Positions 45,397 through 55,797 of a stretch of 64,000 nt of DNA are shown piece after piece. The notes below the pieces were generated by a model. That model made no database searches, was not told the origin of the DNA, and saw only the letters and a program-made list of their open reading frames with translations. Location: positions 1,612,001-1,676,000 of the forward strand of contig JADIYI010000008.1 in NCBI GenBank assembly GCA_016705365.1. The letters run 5' to 3'. The stretch's first letter is position 1, and each line of letters begins with the position of its first letter. Origin of the DNA: Gammaproteobacteria bacterium. Its GTDB lineage: Bacteria > Pseudomonadota > Gammaproteobacteria > Pseudomonadales > UBA5518. A program made the translations under genes and the position numbers.

Positions 45397-46766
45397 TTAC
45401 TTGAACTGGCGGATCAGCTGGTTGATGGATTCCTTGGCATCGCCGAACAGCATGCGCGTGTTCTCCTTGAAGAACAGCGGATTGTCGACTCCGGCGAAAC
45501 CGGAGGCCATCGAGCGCTTGAGCACGAACACGGTGCGCGCCTTGTCGACATTGATGATCGGCATGCCGTAGATCGGACTGCCCTTCATCTCGCGCGCGGC
45601 GGGGTTGACCACGTCGTTGGCGCCGATCACGATCGCGACATCGAAATTCTCGATGCGCGGGTTGATCTCGTCCATTTCGAGCAGCAGGTCGTAGGAGACA
45701 TCGGCTTCGGCGAGCAGCACGTTCATATGACCCGGCATGCGCCCGGCCACCGGGTGGATCGCGTAGACGACCTCGGTTCCGTTGTTCTCGAGCAATTGCT
45801 GCAGTTCCTTCACCGCGTGCTGGGCCTGCGCGACCGCCATGCCGTAGCCGGGTACGATCGCGACGCTGCCCGCGGACTCGAGTATGTAGTAGGCGTCTTC
45901 GCAGTTGATCGGCTTGACCTCGCCTTCGATCTTGTCCAGCGAGGTGCTGACCGCGCCGAAGCCGCTGAACAGCACGTTGGCGAGCGAGCGGTTCATTGCC
46001 TTGCACATGATCTGCGTGAGAATGATGCCGCTCGCCCCGACCAGTGCCCCGGCCACGATCAGGATCATGTTGTTGATCGCGAAACCCGCGGCGCATGCCG
46101 CCAGCCCCGAATAGCTGTTCAGCAACGAGATCACCACCGGCATATCGGCGCCGCCGATCGGAATCACCACCATCACGCCGAGCACGAAGGACAGTGCGAC
46201 GACGATATAGAGATAGTTGCTGAGTTCGGGATCCGCCTGCATGCAGAACAGCACCGTGAACGCGACGATCGCCGCGAGCAGTGCGCCGTTCACGATACGC
46301 TGGCCGGCAAACAGAAACGGTTTGCCGCTGATCGTCTCGTTGAGCTTGGCCCAGGCGACCATGCTGCCGGTGAAGGTCACGCCGCCGATCAGGATCGACA
46401 GCGCGATGGTGATCAAGGTGAACAGGGTGTTGGGCGTGAACAGTGCCGCCCAGCCGACCGCGAGACTCGCCAGGCCACCGAAGCCGTTGAACAGCGCGAC
46501 CATCTCGGGCATTTTCGTCATGGCGACCATGCGGGCGGCGAGTACGCCGATCACGGTGCCGATCACGACACCCAGCGCAATCCACTCGAAATCGACGATG
46601 CTGCGATCAAACAATGTGACCACCACGGCGATAAACATCGCCACGGCGGAGATCAGGTTGCCGCGGCGGGCCGTTGCCGGCGATCCCAGCATCTTCAGGC
46701 CGACGATGAAGAGTACCGCGGCCAGCGCATAGGCGAGGTTGATGAGCAGTGCCATTGAATCAGCCA

Positions 46767-46767
<1 letters not shown>
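45397..46767 (-). CDS. pntB: NAD(P) transhydrogenase subunit beta
   Basis: A 456-residue membrane subunit. The N-terminal two thirds carry about nine membrane segments (domain II), and the C-terminal part is the NADP(H)-binding domain III with VPGYGMAVAQAQHAVKEL and GANDVVNPAA. It couples proton flow to hydride transfer from NADH to NADP+. The ATG overlaps by one base the stop of the alpha-2 gene (TAATG). Confidence 0.96.
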
Positions 46768-47057
<290 letters not shown>

Positions 47058-47067
47058 GTCGAGGCCC

Positions 47068-48201
47068 TCAGCGCTGCAGGTTCTTGATGGTCTGGTTCAC
47101 GATCTCGCCGCCGTGGGTGATCACGCAGCCCTGGATGATGTCGTCCCCGAAATCGAGAACCATGGCTTTCTGTTCCTTGTCCCAGAATTCGTCGATCAGG
47201 TTGAACAGATTCGAGGAATACATCTGGCTCGCATCACGCGGCACCTGGTTGGCCCAGTTGCCGGTGCCGATGATGGTCACGCCGTTGATTTCGACACTTT
47301 GCCCCGCGACCGAGCCCTCGACATTGCCACCGGTTTCGGCCGCCATGTCCACGATCACGCTGCCGGGCTTCATGCCCTCGACCATGTCACGGGTGACCAG
47401 CACCGGGGGCTTGCGCCCGAACACCTGCGCGGTGGTGATCACCAGGTCGGATTCGGCGATCTGTTTCTTCTGGCCCTGCTTCTGCTTCTCGAGTTGCTCG
47501 GACGTGAGTTGCACCGCGTAGCCGTCCTTGGTCTGGCCGGTCTCGCCGAGATCGATCTCGAGAAACTTGGCACCGAGCGACTGCACCTGTTCCGCGACCA
47601 CCGCGCGGGTATCGAATGCCACGACCCGGGCGCCGAGCCGCTTGGCCGTGGCGATTGCCTGAAGTCCCGCGACGCCGGCACCGATCACGAACACGTTGGC
47701 CGGTTTCAGCGTGCCCGCCGGGGTCATCATCATCGCCATGATCCGCGGCATGCGCGCCGCGGCGAGCAGCACCATCACGTAACCGGCGAGGTTGGCCTGG
47801 GAACTCAGTGCATCCATCTTCTGCGAGCGCGTGGTGCGTGGAATCATCTCCATGCTGATCGCCGTCACGCCGGCGGCGCGGAAGGCCTCGATCAGCGCCG
47901 CTTCATTGAACGGATCGAGATAACTCACGTGGATGCAGCCGCGCTTGAGCAGCGCGATATCCTCGGTCGAGGGCTTGTGCAGCCGCAACACCAGGTCCGC
48001 GCCCGACAGCATTTCGACGCGATCGCGGACGATGCGCGCACCGGCCGCCACGAAGTCCTCGTCGCTGAATCCGGCGCCGCTGCCGAGGCCGGCTTCGACG
48101 ACGATGTCGGCGCCGGCGCGCGTCAGCTTCTGGACCATCGCCGGTATCATCGCGGCGCGATGCTCGCCGGGTTGTTGCTCCCGCGGAACCCCTATCAGCA
48201 T
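47068..48201 (-). CDS. pntA1: NAD(P) transhydrogenase subunit alpha part 1
   Basis: A 377-residue soluble NAD(H)-binding subunit, related to alanine dehydrogenase. MLIGVPREQQPGEHRAAMIP opens it, and the Rossmann part contains VFVIGAGVAGLQAIATAKRL. AGAGGAAG precedes the ATG. It is first of the pntA1-A2-B operon. Confidence 0.96.
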   Translation of the reverse strand: MLIGVPREQQPGEHRAAMIPAMVQKLTRAGADIVVEAGLGSGAGFSDEDFVAAGARIVRDRVEMLSGADLVLRLHKPSTEDIALLKRGCIHVSYLDPFNEAALIEAFRAAGVTAISMEMIPRTTRSQKMDALSSQANLAGYVMVLLAAARMPRIMAMMMTPAGTLKPANVFVIGAGVAGLQAIATAKRLGARVVAFDTRAVVAEQVQSLGAKFLEIDLGETGQTKDGYAVQLTSEQLEKQKQGQKKQIAESDLVITTAQVFGRKPPVLVTRDMVEGMKPGSVIVDMAAETGGNVEGSVAGQSVEINGVTIIGTGNWANQVPRDASQMYSSNLFNLIDEFWDKEQKAMVLDFGDDIIQGCVITHGGEIVNQTIKNLQR

Positions 48202-48374
48202 GCTGTCTTCCTCTGTCTATTCTATTGTTTGCGAACGGCAGGCGCGCTCCGGAATGCCACAGGGTGCCCCGGAACCGCGGGCGATTATAGCCGAGGCGAT
48301 GCTGTGAACCACCCAGGCATTCTGATGATCATCATGAAGGGAACTAATGGTGGGCGTCAAACCGGCTTGCTCCT

Positions 48375-48497
48375 TCACGGCGGCTCGATGCCGAATGGGC
48401 GCAGCGCCACCGCCAGCAGTCCGAACAGCGCCACGGTCAGTATCACGCAGGCAAGCAGCGTAGGCCAGAATCCGATGTTGGTGATGAGCCAGTTCAC
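48375..48497 (-). CDS. 40-residue single-pass membrane mini-protein
   Basis: A GTG at 48497 overlaps the stop of the NHL-like gene as GTGA and opens VNWLITNIGFWPTLLACVIL, then TVALFGLLAVALRPFGIEPP and a stop at 48375. Nearly the whole chain is one hydrophobic helix, with a positively charged C-terminal side (ALRPFG). It has no own ribosome binding site, so it would be made only by translational coupling. I do not recognise a family. The overlap, hydrophobicity and lack of an alternative gene in the 290-base gap support it; it could still be chance. Confidence 0.55.
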   Translation of the reverse strand: MNWLITNIGFWPTLLACVILTVALFGLLAVALRPFGIEPP

Positions 48498-50107
48498 GGC
48501 GACAGGCCGCTGGCTGCGCGCAGCCTCAGGATGCCGCCATCGCGGTCCGAGCTGAAGTAGATTGCGCCGCTCGCATCGCTCGCAACGCCGGTAGGAAAGA
48601 TGCCCGGCGGATACCCGGGGATGTCGGCCATGCCAAGCGGCAGCTCCGCGGCTGCCACTTCGATCGACCCGCTTTGCGGATCGATCAGCACCATGCGGGC
48701 GGCACCGGTTTCCGCGACCGCGAGCCGCCCATCAGGCAGCAACGCCAACCCTTCCGGGTGTTGCAATCCGTCGGCGATCAGGCGGAGGCTGCCGTTCTGG
48801 TCGATTTCCACCACGCGTCCGGCGGCCGCTTCGCTGACAAGGTAAAGCTCACCGACGCGCAGCAGACCCTGCGGCTGCCCGAGCTTGTCCGCCAGCACGG
48901 TTCGTTGCCGCGGTTGCCGGCGATCGAGAATCAGCAACCGGCCGCCCGCGCCGATCTCGGTGACCGCGATGCGATCGGCATCGATCACGGCTATCGCCGA
49001 GGGCAGGGCGAGACCTCCCCAGCGTGCGATGACTGTTTCCGCGCTCAGGTCCCACAATTGTGCCGTACCGCTCTCGAAACTCGCGCTGGCAATGCGCTTC
49101 GCTTCGGTGGAGACCGCCACCGTGGTCGGGAAGCCGTTGTCCGCCAGCGAGCGGCTGATATCGCGCACCTTGCCGCTGCCGAGATCGACGGCACTGAGAC
49201 TGAAGGTGTCGGCGACGATCAACTCGTTGCCGGCAACCGCGATACCGCCCGGCAGGCTGAGCGGGCTGCTGGTCACCGTGCGCAGACTGCTACCCTCGAG
49301 CGCATAGATCGCGTTGTCGGACATATTGCTCACGAACAGGCGGTCTCCGGCGTCGAAGGCGAGGTTGTCGAGATTGCTCGGGGCGGTGGCGAGGAGTTCG
49401 CGCCGGTGGCTGCGCATATCGATGCGATAGATCCCGCCGGTCTCGTTGTCGATGGCCACCAATTCGCCGCGCGAATTGAAGTTTGCCGCCGCAGGTCTGC
49501 TGAACTCGTCATTCATGATTTCGAGCGCGGTGCTGTCCACATCGATGCACACCACTTGTTTTTTGAACCATAGCGGACCGCAAAGACGCCCATCGGGTGC
49601 GAAATCGAAGCCGTTCAGTCCGCCGAGATCGCGCATGACCAGGCGCGGTTCGCGGCTGCCCGCCGGGTCGAACTCCCACAGCGCATCGCCGGCGAAGACC
49701 TGGGTGGCGAATAGCCGACCCTGCGCGTTCAGGGCCAGCGAATTGAGCCCGGGCAGCCCGCTGGCGATGACCCTCGGCTCGCCGCCCGGACTCTGTGCGT
49801 TCAGCGTGCCATGGGTGAAGCCGGTCCAGTACATGGTGCCGTCCGGCGCGAACTCGATATCATCGGCCTGCCCGATCGGCGGTGGCACGAATACCTCGGC
49901 GGCGCCGGTTGCGGGGTCGACACGATAGATCGACTGTCCCATCACGCTGCCCACGTAGATCATCGCGTCGGGCCCGAATGCCAGGCCATGGATGCCTTTG
50001 AAAAGGGCTCCGGGAACCAGCCGGTCGAGTTGCCAGGCGGACACCTCGGCCGCCACTGGCAAGGGCAGCAGCAACAGCAGCGCGCTCAGTGCGCAAGGGA
50101 TTTTCAC
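48494..50107 (-). CDS. Secreted SMP-30/NHL-repeat-like protein
   Basis: A 537-residue protein from a GTG at 50107 (GGGAG six bases before it), which opens the signal peptide KIPCALSALLLLLPLPVAAE. The body is made of repeated beta-propeller blades such as GIHGLAFGPDAMIYVGSVMG, DDIEFAPDGTMYWTGF, LNGFDFAPDGRLCGPLW and HPEGLALLPDGRLAVAE. This fits a periplasmic six- or seven-blade sugar-lactonase-like or NHL protein, with a second propeller-like half. Activity is not predictable. The stop overlaps the mini-protein start. Confidence 0.82.
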   Translation of the reverse strand: MKIPCALSALLLLLPLPVAAEVSAWQLDRLVPGALFKGIHGLAFGPDAMIYVGSVMGQSIYRVDPATGAAEVFVPPPIGQADDIEFAPDGTMYWTGFTHGTLNAQSPGGEPRVIASGLPGLNSLALNAQGRLFATQVFAGDALWEFDPAGSREPRLVMRDLGGLNGFDFAPDGRLCGPLWFKKQVVCIDVDSTALEIMNDEFSRPAAANFNSRGELVAIDNETGGIYRIDMRSHRRELLATAPSNLDNLAFDAGDRLFVSNMSDNAIYALEGSSLRTVTSSPLSLPGGIAVAGNELIVADTFSLSAVDLGSGKVRDISRSLADNGFPTTVAVSTEAKRIASASFESGTAQLWDLSAETVIARWGGLALPSAIAVIDADRIAVTEIGAGGRLLILDRRQPRQRTVLADKLGQPQGLLRVGELYLVSEAAAGRVVEIDQNGSLRLIADGLQHPEGLALLPDGRLAVAETGAARMVLIDPQSGSIEVAAAELPLGMADIPGYPPGIFPTGVASDASGAIYFSSDRDGGILRLRAASGLSP

Positions 50108-50357
50108 GAATTGCTCCCACGACGGCCTGGATCGGCAGTGAAGAGTGCCAGAAAGCCCGTCGCGAATGAAGCGTTGCGGCGGCTTCCGGTGACGGCGCTG
50201 CTCTGCTAGCTTGCAGGTTCCGGGTGCGCTGCAATGCGGTGTGCCGTTGTGGCGGGGTACCATGCTGGCGCGCGGATTCAGGCGTGCTGTTAGCAGGGCG
50301 GCAGGGAAAATGCGCCAGGCAGTTGTTCGATACGGCGGTTTCAAGGGGGAATCAGCG

Positions 50358-50738
50358 ATGGCGGCACGGATCTTTCTCGGTTTGTTTGGCGCGATGTGGC
50401 TGGGTTACGGAGTATGGTGTTTTACGGATCCGGGGTACCTGCGTGAAGCCGCTGGCATCGCGTTCATCAGCACTACCGGCAATGTCGATCTGCGGGCGAC
50501 CTATGGTGGCCTGCAGATGGCGATCGGCCTGCTGTTGCTGGGCGGTGCGCTGCGCGCGGTTGCCACGCGCCCGGTGTTGCTGAGCTATGGAGTGCTGTGC
50601 GCCGGTATCGGATCGGCACGTCTGGCCGGCGCGCTGCTGGAGGCGGAATGGTCCACGTATACGCTGTTCGCGGTATGTTTCGAAATCGGCTCGGTGGCTG
50701 CGGTGCTGCTGCTTTTTGCGCGCGCCGCGCGACGCTGA
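50358..50738 (+). CDS. DUF4345 family membrane protein
   Basis: A 126-residue protein with four hydrophobic segments (ARIFLGLFGAMWLGYGVW, GGLQMAIGLLLLGGALRA, LLSYGVLCAGIGSARLAGAL and a final helix). AAGGGGGA lies before the ATG at 50358. The ATYGGLQMAIG segment is characteristic of DUF4345. Function unknown; it precedes pap by 51 bases and may be co-transcribed with it. Confidence 0.82.
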   Translation: MAARIFLGLFGAMWLGYGVWCFTDPGYLREAAGIAFISTTGNVDLRATYGGLQMAIGLLLLGGALRAVATRPVLLSYGVLCAGIGSARLAGALLEAEWSTYTLFAVCFEIGSVAAVLLLFARAARR

Positions 50739-50789
50739 AGCGACGAATCGGCGCGCATGTGGCGCGCCGCAGCTCTTGGGAGGGCAAAC

Positions 50790-52265
50790 ATGTTCGAATC
50801 CGCGGAAATAGGCCACAGCATTTCCACTAGCCGCTTCAAGCGCGAGGCGCCGAAGTTGCGCGAGGCGCTGCTCGAGGCCGAATACCGCCTGCTGGAAAAA
50901 CCGGAATTCCCGGTTCTCATCCTGGTCGGCGGGGTCGAGGGTGCGGGCAAGGGAGAGACCGTGAACCTGCTCAACGAATGGATGGATCCGCGTCATATAC
51001 GCGCCGAGGCTTTTGGTCCGCCGAGTAACGGTGAGCGGTCGCGTCCACCCATGTGGCGCTTCTGGCGGGTGCTGCCGCCGCGTGGCAAGATCGGCATATT
51101 TTTCGGGTCGTGGTATACCGATCCCATCGTCGGGCGGGTGGAGGGAAGTCTCAAGCGCGGCGAATTCGGTCGCCGGCTCGAGCGGATCCGTCATTTCGAG
51201 AAAATGCTGGTCGCCGAGGGAATGGTGATACTGAAGCTCTGGTTTCATCTCACCAAGGATGCGCAAAAGGAGCGCATGCGAACGCTCAGCGAAAACGAAC
51301 TCACGCGGTGGCGGGTCACACCCGCCGACTGGGAGCGGCTCAAGCAATACGACGCTTTCGCCACGCATTCCGCGGAGGCGCTACGCGAGACCAGTACCGG
51401 CGAGGCGCCCTGGCACGTCATCGACGGGGCGGACGCCAATTACCGCGCCCTGACCGCCGGAAAACTGGTGCTCGATGCCTTGACGTGCGGGCTCGCCGGC
51501 GGCTCGCCGCAATTGACGCCCTCGGCGCCGCCGCCGGTACCTGCGCTCGACAGCCGCGACCTGATCAATTCACTCGATTACACGCGCTCGCTCGCTGCCC
51601 GGCGCTATCCGAAGGAACTCGAACGGGCGCAGGGACGCCTCAATCTCCTGACCCGCCACAAGCGCATGCAGGACCGGTCGCTGGTGCTGGTGTTCGAGGG
51701 CATGGACGCGGCCGGCAAGGGCAGTGCGATCCGGCGCGTCACACGCGCGCTCGATGCGCGTTACTACCGCGTGGTGCCGATTGGGGCGCCGAGCGACGAG
51801 GAGCGCGCACAGCCCTACCTGTGGCGCTTCTGGCGCCATGTGCCAGGCCATGGCCGCGCGGTGATTTTCGACCGCTCGTGGTACGGACGGGTGCTGGTCG
51901 AGAGGGTGGAGGGCTTTTGCGCCGAACCCGACTGGATGCGCGCCTACCACGAGATCAACGAGTTCGAGGAGCAACTCGTCGACAACGGCGCGATCGTGCT
52001 CAAGTTCTGGATGTCGATCACGCTTGGCGAACAGCTCAAACGCTTTCGCGAGCGCGAGAAGACACCGTACAAGCACCACAAGATCACCGCCGATGACTGG
52101 CGCAACCGCGAGAAGTGGCCGCAATACGAGCAGGCGGTGTGCGACATGATCGAGCGCACCTCCAGCGCGCGGGCGCCATGGTGCCTGATACCGGCGAATG
52201 ACAAGCGCTATGCGCGGGTCGAGGTGCTGAACGGTATCGCCGATGCGATCGAGAAGCGGCTGTAA
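50790..52265 (+). CDS. pap: Polyphosphate:AMP phosphotransferase (two-domain PPK2)
   Basis: A 491-residue enzyme made of two PPK2 modules. The first Walker A is GGVEGAGKGET (47-57) and the second EGMDAAGKGSA (303-313); RFWRHVPGHGRAVIFDRSWY and the FFGSWYTDP equivalent show Walker B regions in both. Such fused class II PPK2 proteins make ADP from AMP and polyphosphate. GGGAGG lies just before the ATG at 50790. As in other family members, the C-terminal module carries the better-conserved catalytic residues. Confidence 0.93.
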   Translation: MFESAEIGHSISTSRFKREAPKLREALLEAEYRLLEKPEFPVLILVGGVEGAGKGETVNLLNEWMDPRHIRAEAFGPPSNGERSRPPMWRFWRVLPPRGKIGIFFGSWYTDPIVGRVEGSLKRGEFGRRLERIRHFEKMLVAEGMVILKLWFHLTKDAQKERMRTLSENELTRWRVTPADWERLKQYDAFATHSAEALRETSTGEAPWHVIDGADANYRALTAGKLVLDALTCGLAGGSPQLTPSAPPPVPALDSRDLINSLDYTRSLAARRYPKELERAQGRLNLLTRHKRMQDRSLVLVFEGMDAAGKGSAIRRVTRALDARYYRVVPIGAPSDEERAQPYLWRFWRHVPGHGRAVIFDRSWYGRVLVERVEGFCAEPDWMRAYHEINEFEEQLVDNGAIVLKFWMSITLGEQLKRFREREKTPYKHHKITADDWRNREKWPQYEQAVCDMIERTSSARAPWCLIPANDKRYARVEVLNGIADAIEKRL

Positions 52266-52415
52266 CCCTGTCTCGCTCCTTCGCAGCCGGCCTCGAGCGC
52301 CGTCCGGAGGGCCGCAGTCCAGAGAGCGGAGCAGCGAGCGGCATGCGTCGGGCTGTTGTGCCCCGGCGTGGCCATACCCGGGAGCAAAATGCGGCTTGAA
52401 AAAGATGCAATCGCT

Positions 52416-53846
52416 TCAGCGTGTCAGGAAGCCGAGCACCGCGCTGGCGAAACGGCCGTAGGGCGGCGCCAGGAACTTCATGAAGCTGAAACGCGCCTGG
52501 TAGAAAACCGGCCGCAGTTTGGAGAAGGTGATGAAGCCCTCGTAGCCGTGGTAATGGCCCATGCCGCTCGCGCCGACACCGCCGAAGGGCAGGTCATGCT
52601 GGGCGACATGGAATAGTGCATCATTGACGCTCACGCCACCCGACATGATGCGATCGAGCAACATCTGCACGCGTGCCGCGTCGTTGCTGAACGGGTATAT
52701 CGCCAGCGGGCGCGGACGCGCATTGATATAGCCGATCACCTCCTCGAGCGAACGGTAGGCGCGTACCGGCAGTACCGGACCGAATATCTCGCGGCTCATC
52801 AATTCACAGTCATCGGGCGCATCCAGCACGATATGCGGCGCGATCTTGCGTGTTGCGGCATTCCAGCGCTCGCCCGGCACCAGTTGCAGCAGCGTTGCAC
52901 CACGCTTTTGCGCATCGTCGAGTGCCGCGGTGATACGCGCAAAGGCACGATCGTCGATCATCGAGGTGTAATCGACGCCGTCGATGTCGGGGTAGCGTGC
53001 GGGCACGATCCGGCGCGCAAGCTCGACGAACTCATCGACCTTCGCCTGCGGCACGAACACGTGATCCACGGTGGTGCAGATCTGTCCGGCATTGAACAAT
53101 TTCACGAACAGCAGCCGTTCGGCGGCCTTGGCGAGCGGATAATCGTCGCAGATGATGGCGGGTGACTTGCCGCCGAGCTCGAGTGTCACCGGGCAGAGGT
53201 TCTGCGCGGCGGCCGCCATCACGCTGCGTCCGGTCTGTCCGGAGCCGGTGAACAGCAGGTGATCGAACGGAAGCTTCGAGAACTCGACTCCCACGCCACC
53301 GGTTTCGTCGAAGACCGCGAGCTTCTCGCGCGGAAAATAAGCGGGCATTTTCTCGATCATCAGTCGCGCCAGGTGACGCGAGTTCTCCGACATCTTGACC
53401 ATCGCGCGGTTGCCCGCGGCAAAGATGTAGATGAGCGGCAGAATGCTCAGGTTCAGCGGAAAATTCCACGGGACGATCACTCCGACCACACCCAGCGGTT
53501 GCGGGATCAGGCGGTTGCTGGCGCCCGCGAAATTGCGGATGTCCACCGGGCGGCGCTGCGGTTTCATCCACTTTTTCAGGTGCCGCAGCGTGTGGTTGAC
53601 GCCGTCGATCGCGGTAAATATTTCCGCGAAAAGCGTTTCATGACGCGAGCGGTTGCCATAGTCGGCGCTGATCGCGGTGATGATTGCTTCCTTGTTTTCG
53701 CGCACGAAACGCTGCAACGCCTGCAGGTCGGCCCGGCGCTCGGCAAGGCCGGGTACGGGATGCGCGAGATAGGCCTCGCGCTGCAGTTTCAGCGCACTCT
53801 CGAGTTCGGTGCGTGTTGCCGGTTGCTGAAGCGGTTCGGCACCCAT
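52416..53846 (-). CDS. Aldehyde dehydrogenase (coniferyl aldehyde dehydrogenase-like)
   Basis: A 476-residue NAD(P)+-dependent aldehyde dehydrogenase. The catalytic cysteine is C257 in NAGQICTTVDHV, the general base E223 is in TLELGGKSP, and VIVPWNFPLNLSI is the cofactor region. The C-terminal GHYHGYEGFITFSKLRPVF is typical of the coniferyl-aldehyde or long-chain aldehyde group. GCGAGGG lies before the start. It is divergent from the sulfatase gene. Confidence 0.9.
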   Translation of the reverse strand: MGAEPLQQPATRTELESALKLQREAYLAHPVPGLAERRADLQALQRFVRENKEAIITAISADYGNRSRHETLFAEIFTAIDGVNHTLRHLKKWMKPQRRPVDIRNFAGASNRLIPQPLGVVGVIVPWNFPLNLSILPLIYIFAAGNRAMVKMSENSRHLARLMIEKMPAYFPREKLAVFDETGGVGVEFSKLPFDHLLFTGSGQTGRSVMAAAAQNLCPVTLELGGKSPAIICDDYPLAKAAERLLFVKLFNAGQICTTVDHVFVPQAKVDEFVELARRIVPARYPDIDGVDYTSMIDDRAFARITAALDDAQKRGATLLQLVPGERWNAATRKIAPHIVLDAPDDCELMSREIFGPVLPVRAYRSLEEVIGYINARPRPLAIYPFSNDAARVQMLLDRIMSGGVSVNDALFHVAQHDLPFGGVGASGMGHYHGYEGFITFSKLRPVFYQARFSFMKFLAPPYGRFASAVLGFLTR

Positions 53847-54119
53847 GGCATGGCCCTCGCTGCGATCGTGAAGAGGCGGGCAGTCTAGCACGCGCCGTGT
53901 AGCGGCCGGTTTCCTCGTCTGCCGCGCAGACTCCTGAAGTTGCATGTTGCGCGGGAACGATCGGATCCGTCCAGCGCGTGTCGATGAAAGCGCCGGCGGC
54001 GCGGAATTCCACGGGCTCATCCGGACGGTTACATCATTGTCACAACCCGTCGGTTGTGGGTTTCGCGCAATCGTCGGACAATCCCCGCTCGTTGTGCACA
54101 CCCTGCAGGGAGAGTTGTC

Positions 54120-55634
54120 ATGGCCGGTCGCCGCATGGGGTTCTTTTTTCTGTTGGCGCTGTGCGCGTTACCGGGCGTGACCCTGGCCGCCGGATCCAGG
54201 CCCAACATCCTGGTGATCTGGGGCGATGATATCGGCATGTGGAATATCAGTGCCTACCACCGCGGGATGCTGGGGGGCCGCACGCCGAACATCGACCGGA
54301 TAGCCAGCGAGGGAGCCCTGTTCACCGATTATTACGGTGAGCAGAGCTGCACGGCCGGGCGCGCCGCATTCATCACCGGACAGCATCCGTTTCGTACCGG
54401 TCTGCTCAAGGTCGGCATGCCCGGGGCCGATATCGGTTTGCGCCCGGAGGATCCCACGATCGCGGAATTGCTGAAACCCCAAGGTTACACGACCGGCCAG
54501 TTCGGCAAGAATCACCTCGGCGACAAGGACGAATTCCTGCCGACCCGGCACGGATTCGACGAATTTCTCGGCAACCTTTACCACATGAACGCCGAAGAGG
54601 AGCCGGAGACCTACTTCTATCCGAAGGATCCGGAATTCCGCAAGCGCTATGGCCCCCGTGGCGTGATTCACTCCTGGGCCGATGGCAGAATCGAGGATAC
54701 CGGACCGCTGTCGCGCAAGCGCATGGAAACCGTGGATCAGGAATTTACCGGTGCCGCGCTGGATTTCATCGACCGGGCACACGCGGCGGACAAGCCGTTT
54801 TTTGTCTGGTTCAACGCCACCCGCATGCATGTGTGGACACATCTCGCTCCGCAATGGGAAGGAAAGACCGGTTACGGCCTCTATGCCGATGGTCTCGCGG
54901 AGCATGATTACGATGTGGGCCTGCTGCTGAAGAAACTCGATGAACTCGGCATTGCCGACGATACCATCGTCGTGTATTCCACCGACAACGGTTCGCAGAC
55001 CAATACCTTTCCTGATGGCGGCTCCGAGCCGTTTCGCGGCGAGAAAGGCACGACCTGGGAAGGTGGCTTCCGGGTGCCGGCGCTGGTGCGCTGGCCCGGC
55101 ACCGTGACGCCGGGGCGGGTGATCAACGATGTGTTCTCGCACCTGGATTGGCTGCCCACCCTGCTGCATGCCGCCGGGGTGGCGGATGTGGACGCGAAGC
55201 TCCGGGCCGGCTACACGGCGGGCACTCGTACCTACAAGGTCCATCTCGATGGTGTGGACCAGTCCGCACTGTTGGCGGGGACCGGACCGGGTGCACGCGA
55301 AACGGTGTTTTTCTTCGATGACAACGCCAACCTGAACGCGATCCGCTGGCGCGACTGGAAAATCCATTTCGCGACCATGAAGGACTGGTCGAGCGGGCGT
55401 CAGCAATTGACCTTTCCGATGATGGTGAATCTGCGTGCCGATCCCTTCGAAACCTCGCTCGATTCATCGATGTACGGACGCTGGATGGCGGACAATATGT
55501 GGCTCTTCGTGCCGATGCAGCAGGAAGTGGGCAAATGGCTGATGACTTTCCGCGAGTTCCCGCCACGGCAGCCGACCGCGAGCTTCACCATCGACAAGGT
55601 GTTGCAACAGATGCAGCAGCAGCCGAAGCGCTGA
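54120..55634 (+). CDS. Secreted arylsulfatase (type I, formylglycine-dependent)
   Basis: A 504-residue sulfatase with signal peptide (FFFLLALCALPGVTLAAG), so it acts in the periplasm or outside. The C77-T-A-G-R81 motif in EQSCTAGRAAFITG is the site converted to formylglycine, and the metal-binding DD (36-37) lies in VIWGDDIGM. The start at 54120 follows GGGAG. It hydrolyses sulfate esters; the substrate is unknown. The maturation enzyme FGE is not in the window. Its presence complements the cytosolic sulfotransferase cluster at 6.5-9.6 kb. Confidence 0.92.
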   Translation: MAGRRMGFFFLLALCALPGVTLAAGSRPNILVIWGDDIGMWNISAYHRGMLGGRTPNIDRIASEGALFTDYYGEQSCTAGRAAFITGQHPFRTGLLKVGMPGADIGLRPEDPTIAELLKPQGYTTGQFGKNHLGDKDEFLPTRHGFDEFLGNLYHMNAEEEPETYFYPKDPEFRKRYGPRGVIHSWADGRIEDTGPLSRKRMETVDQEFTGAALDFIDRAHAADKPFFVWFNATRMHVWTHLAPQWEGKTGYGLYADGLAEHDYDVGLLLKKLDELGIADDTIVVYSTDNGSQTNTFPDGGSEPFRGEKGTTWEGGFRVPALVRWPGTVTPGRVINDVFSHLDWLPTLLHAAGVADVDAKLRAGYTAGTRTYKVHLDGVDQSALLAGTGPGARETVFFFDDNANLNAIRWRDWKIHFATMKDWSSGRQQLTFPMMVNLRADPFETSLDSSMYGRWMADNMWLFVPMQQEVGKWLMTFREFPPRQPTASFTIDKVLQQMQQQPKR

Positions 55635-55797
55635 CGGGTGGCGTCAGACTTCTTTACAGTTTCCGGCTGCGGCGTGTACAGGTCTTTCACAACTCATTGA
55701 CCTGATTTAAGTTTATTTCTGGCGGCATGCGCTGTGCAGCGGTTGGGGTCGTATTCGATTCATGCGTGGCAGCTCCGTTCCGATGCCACGGGGGGTT

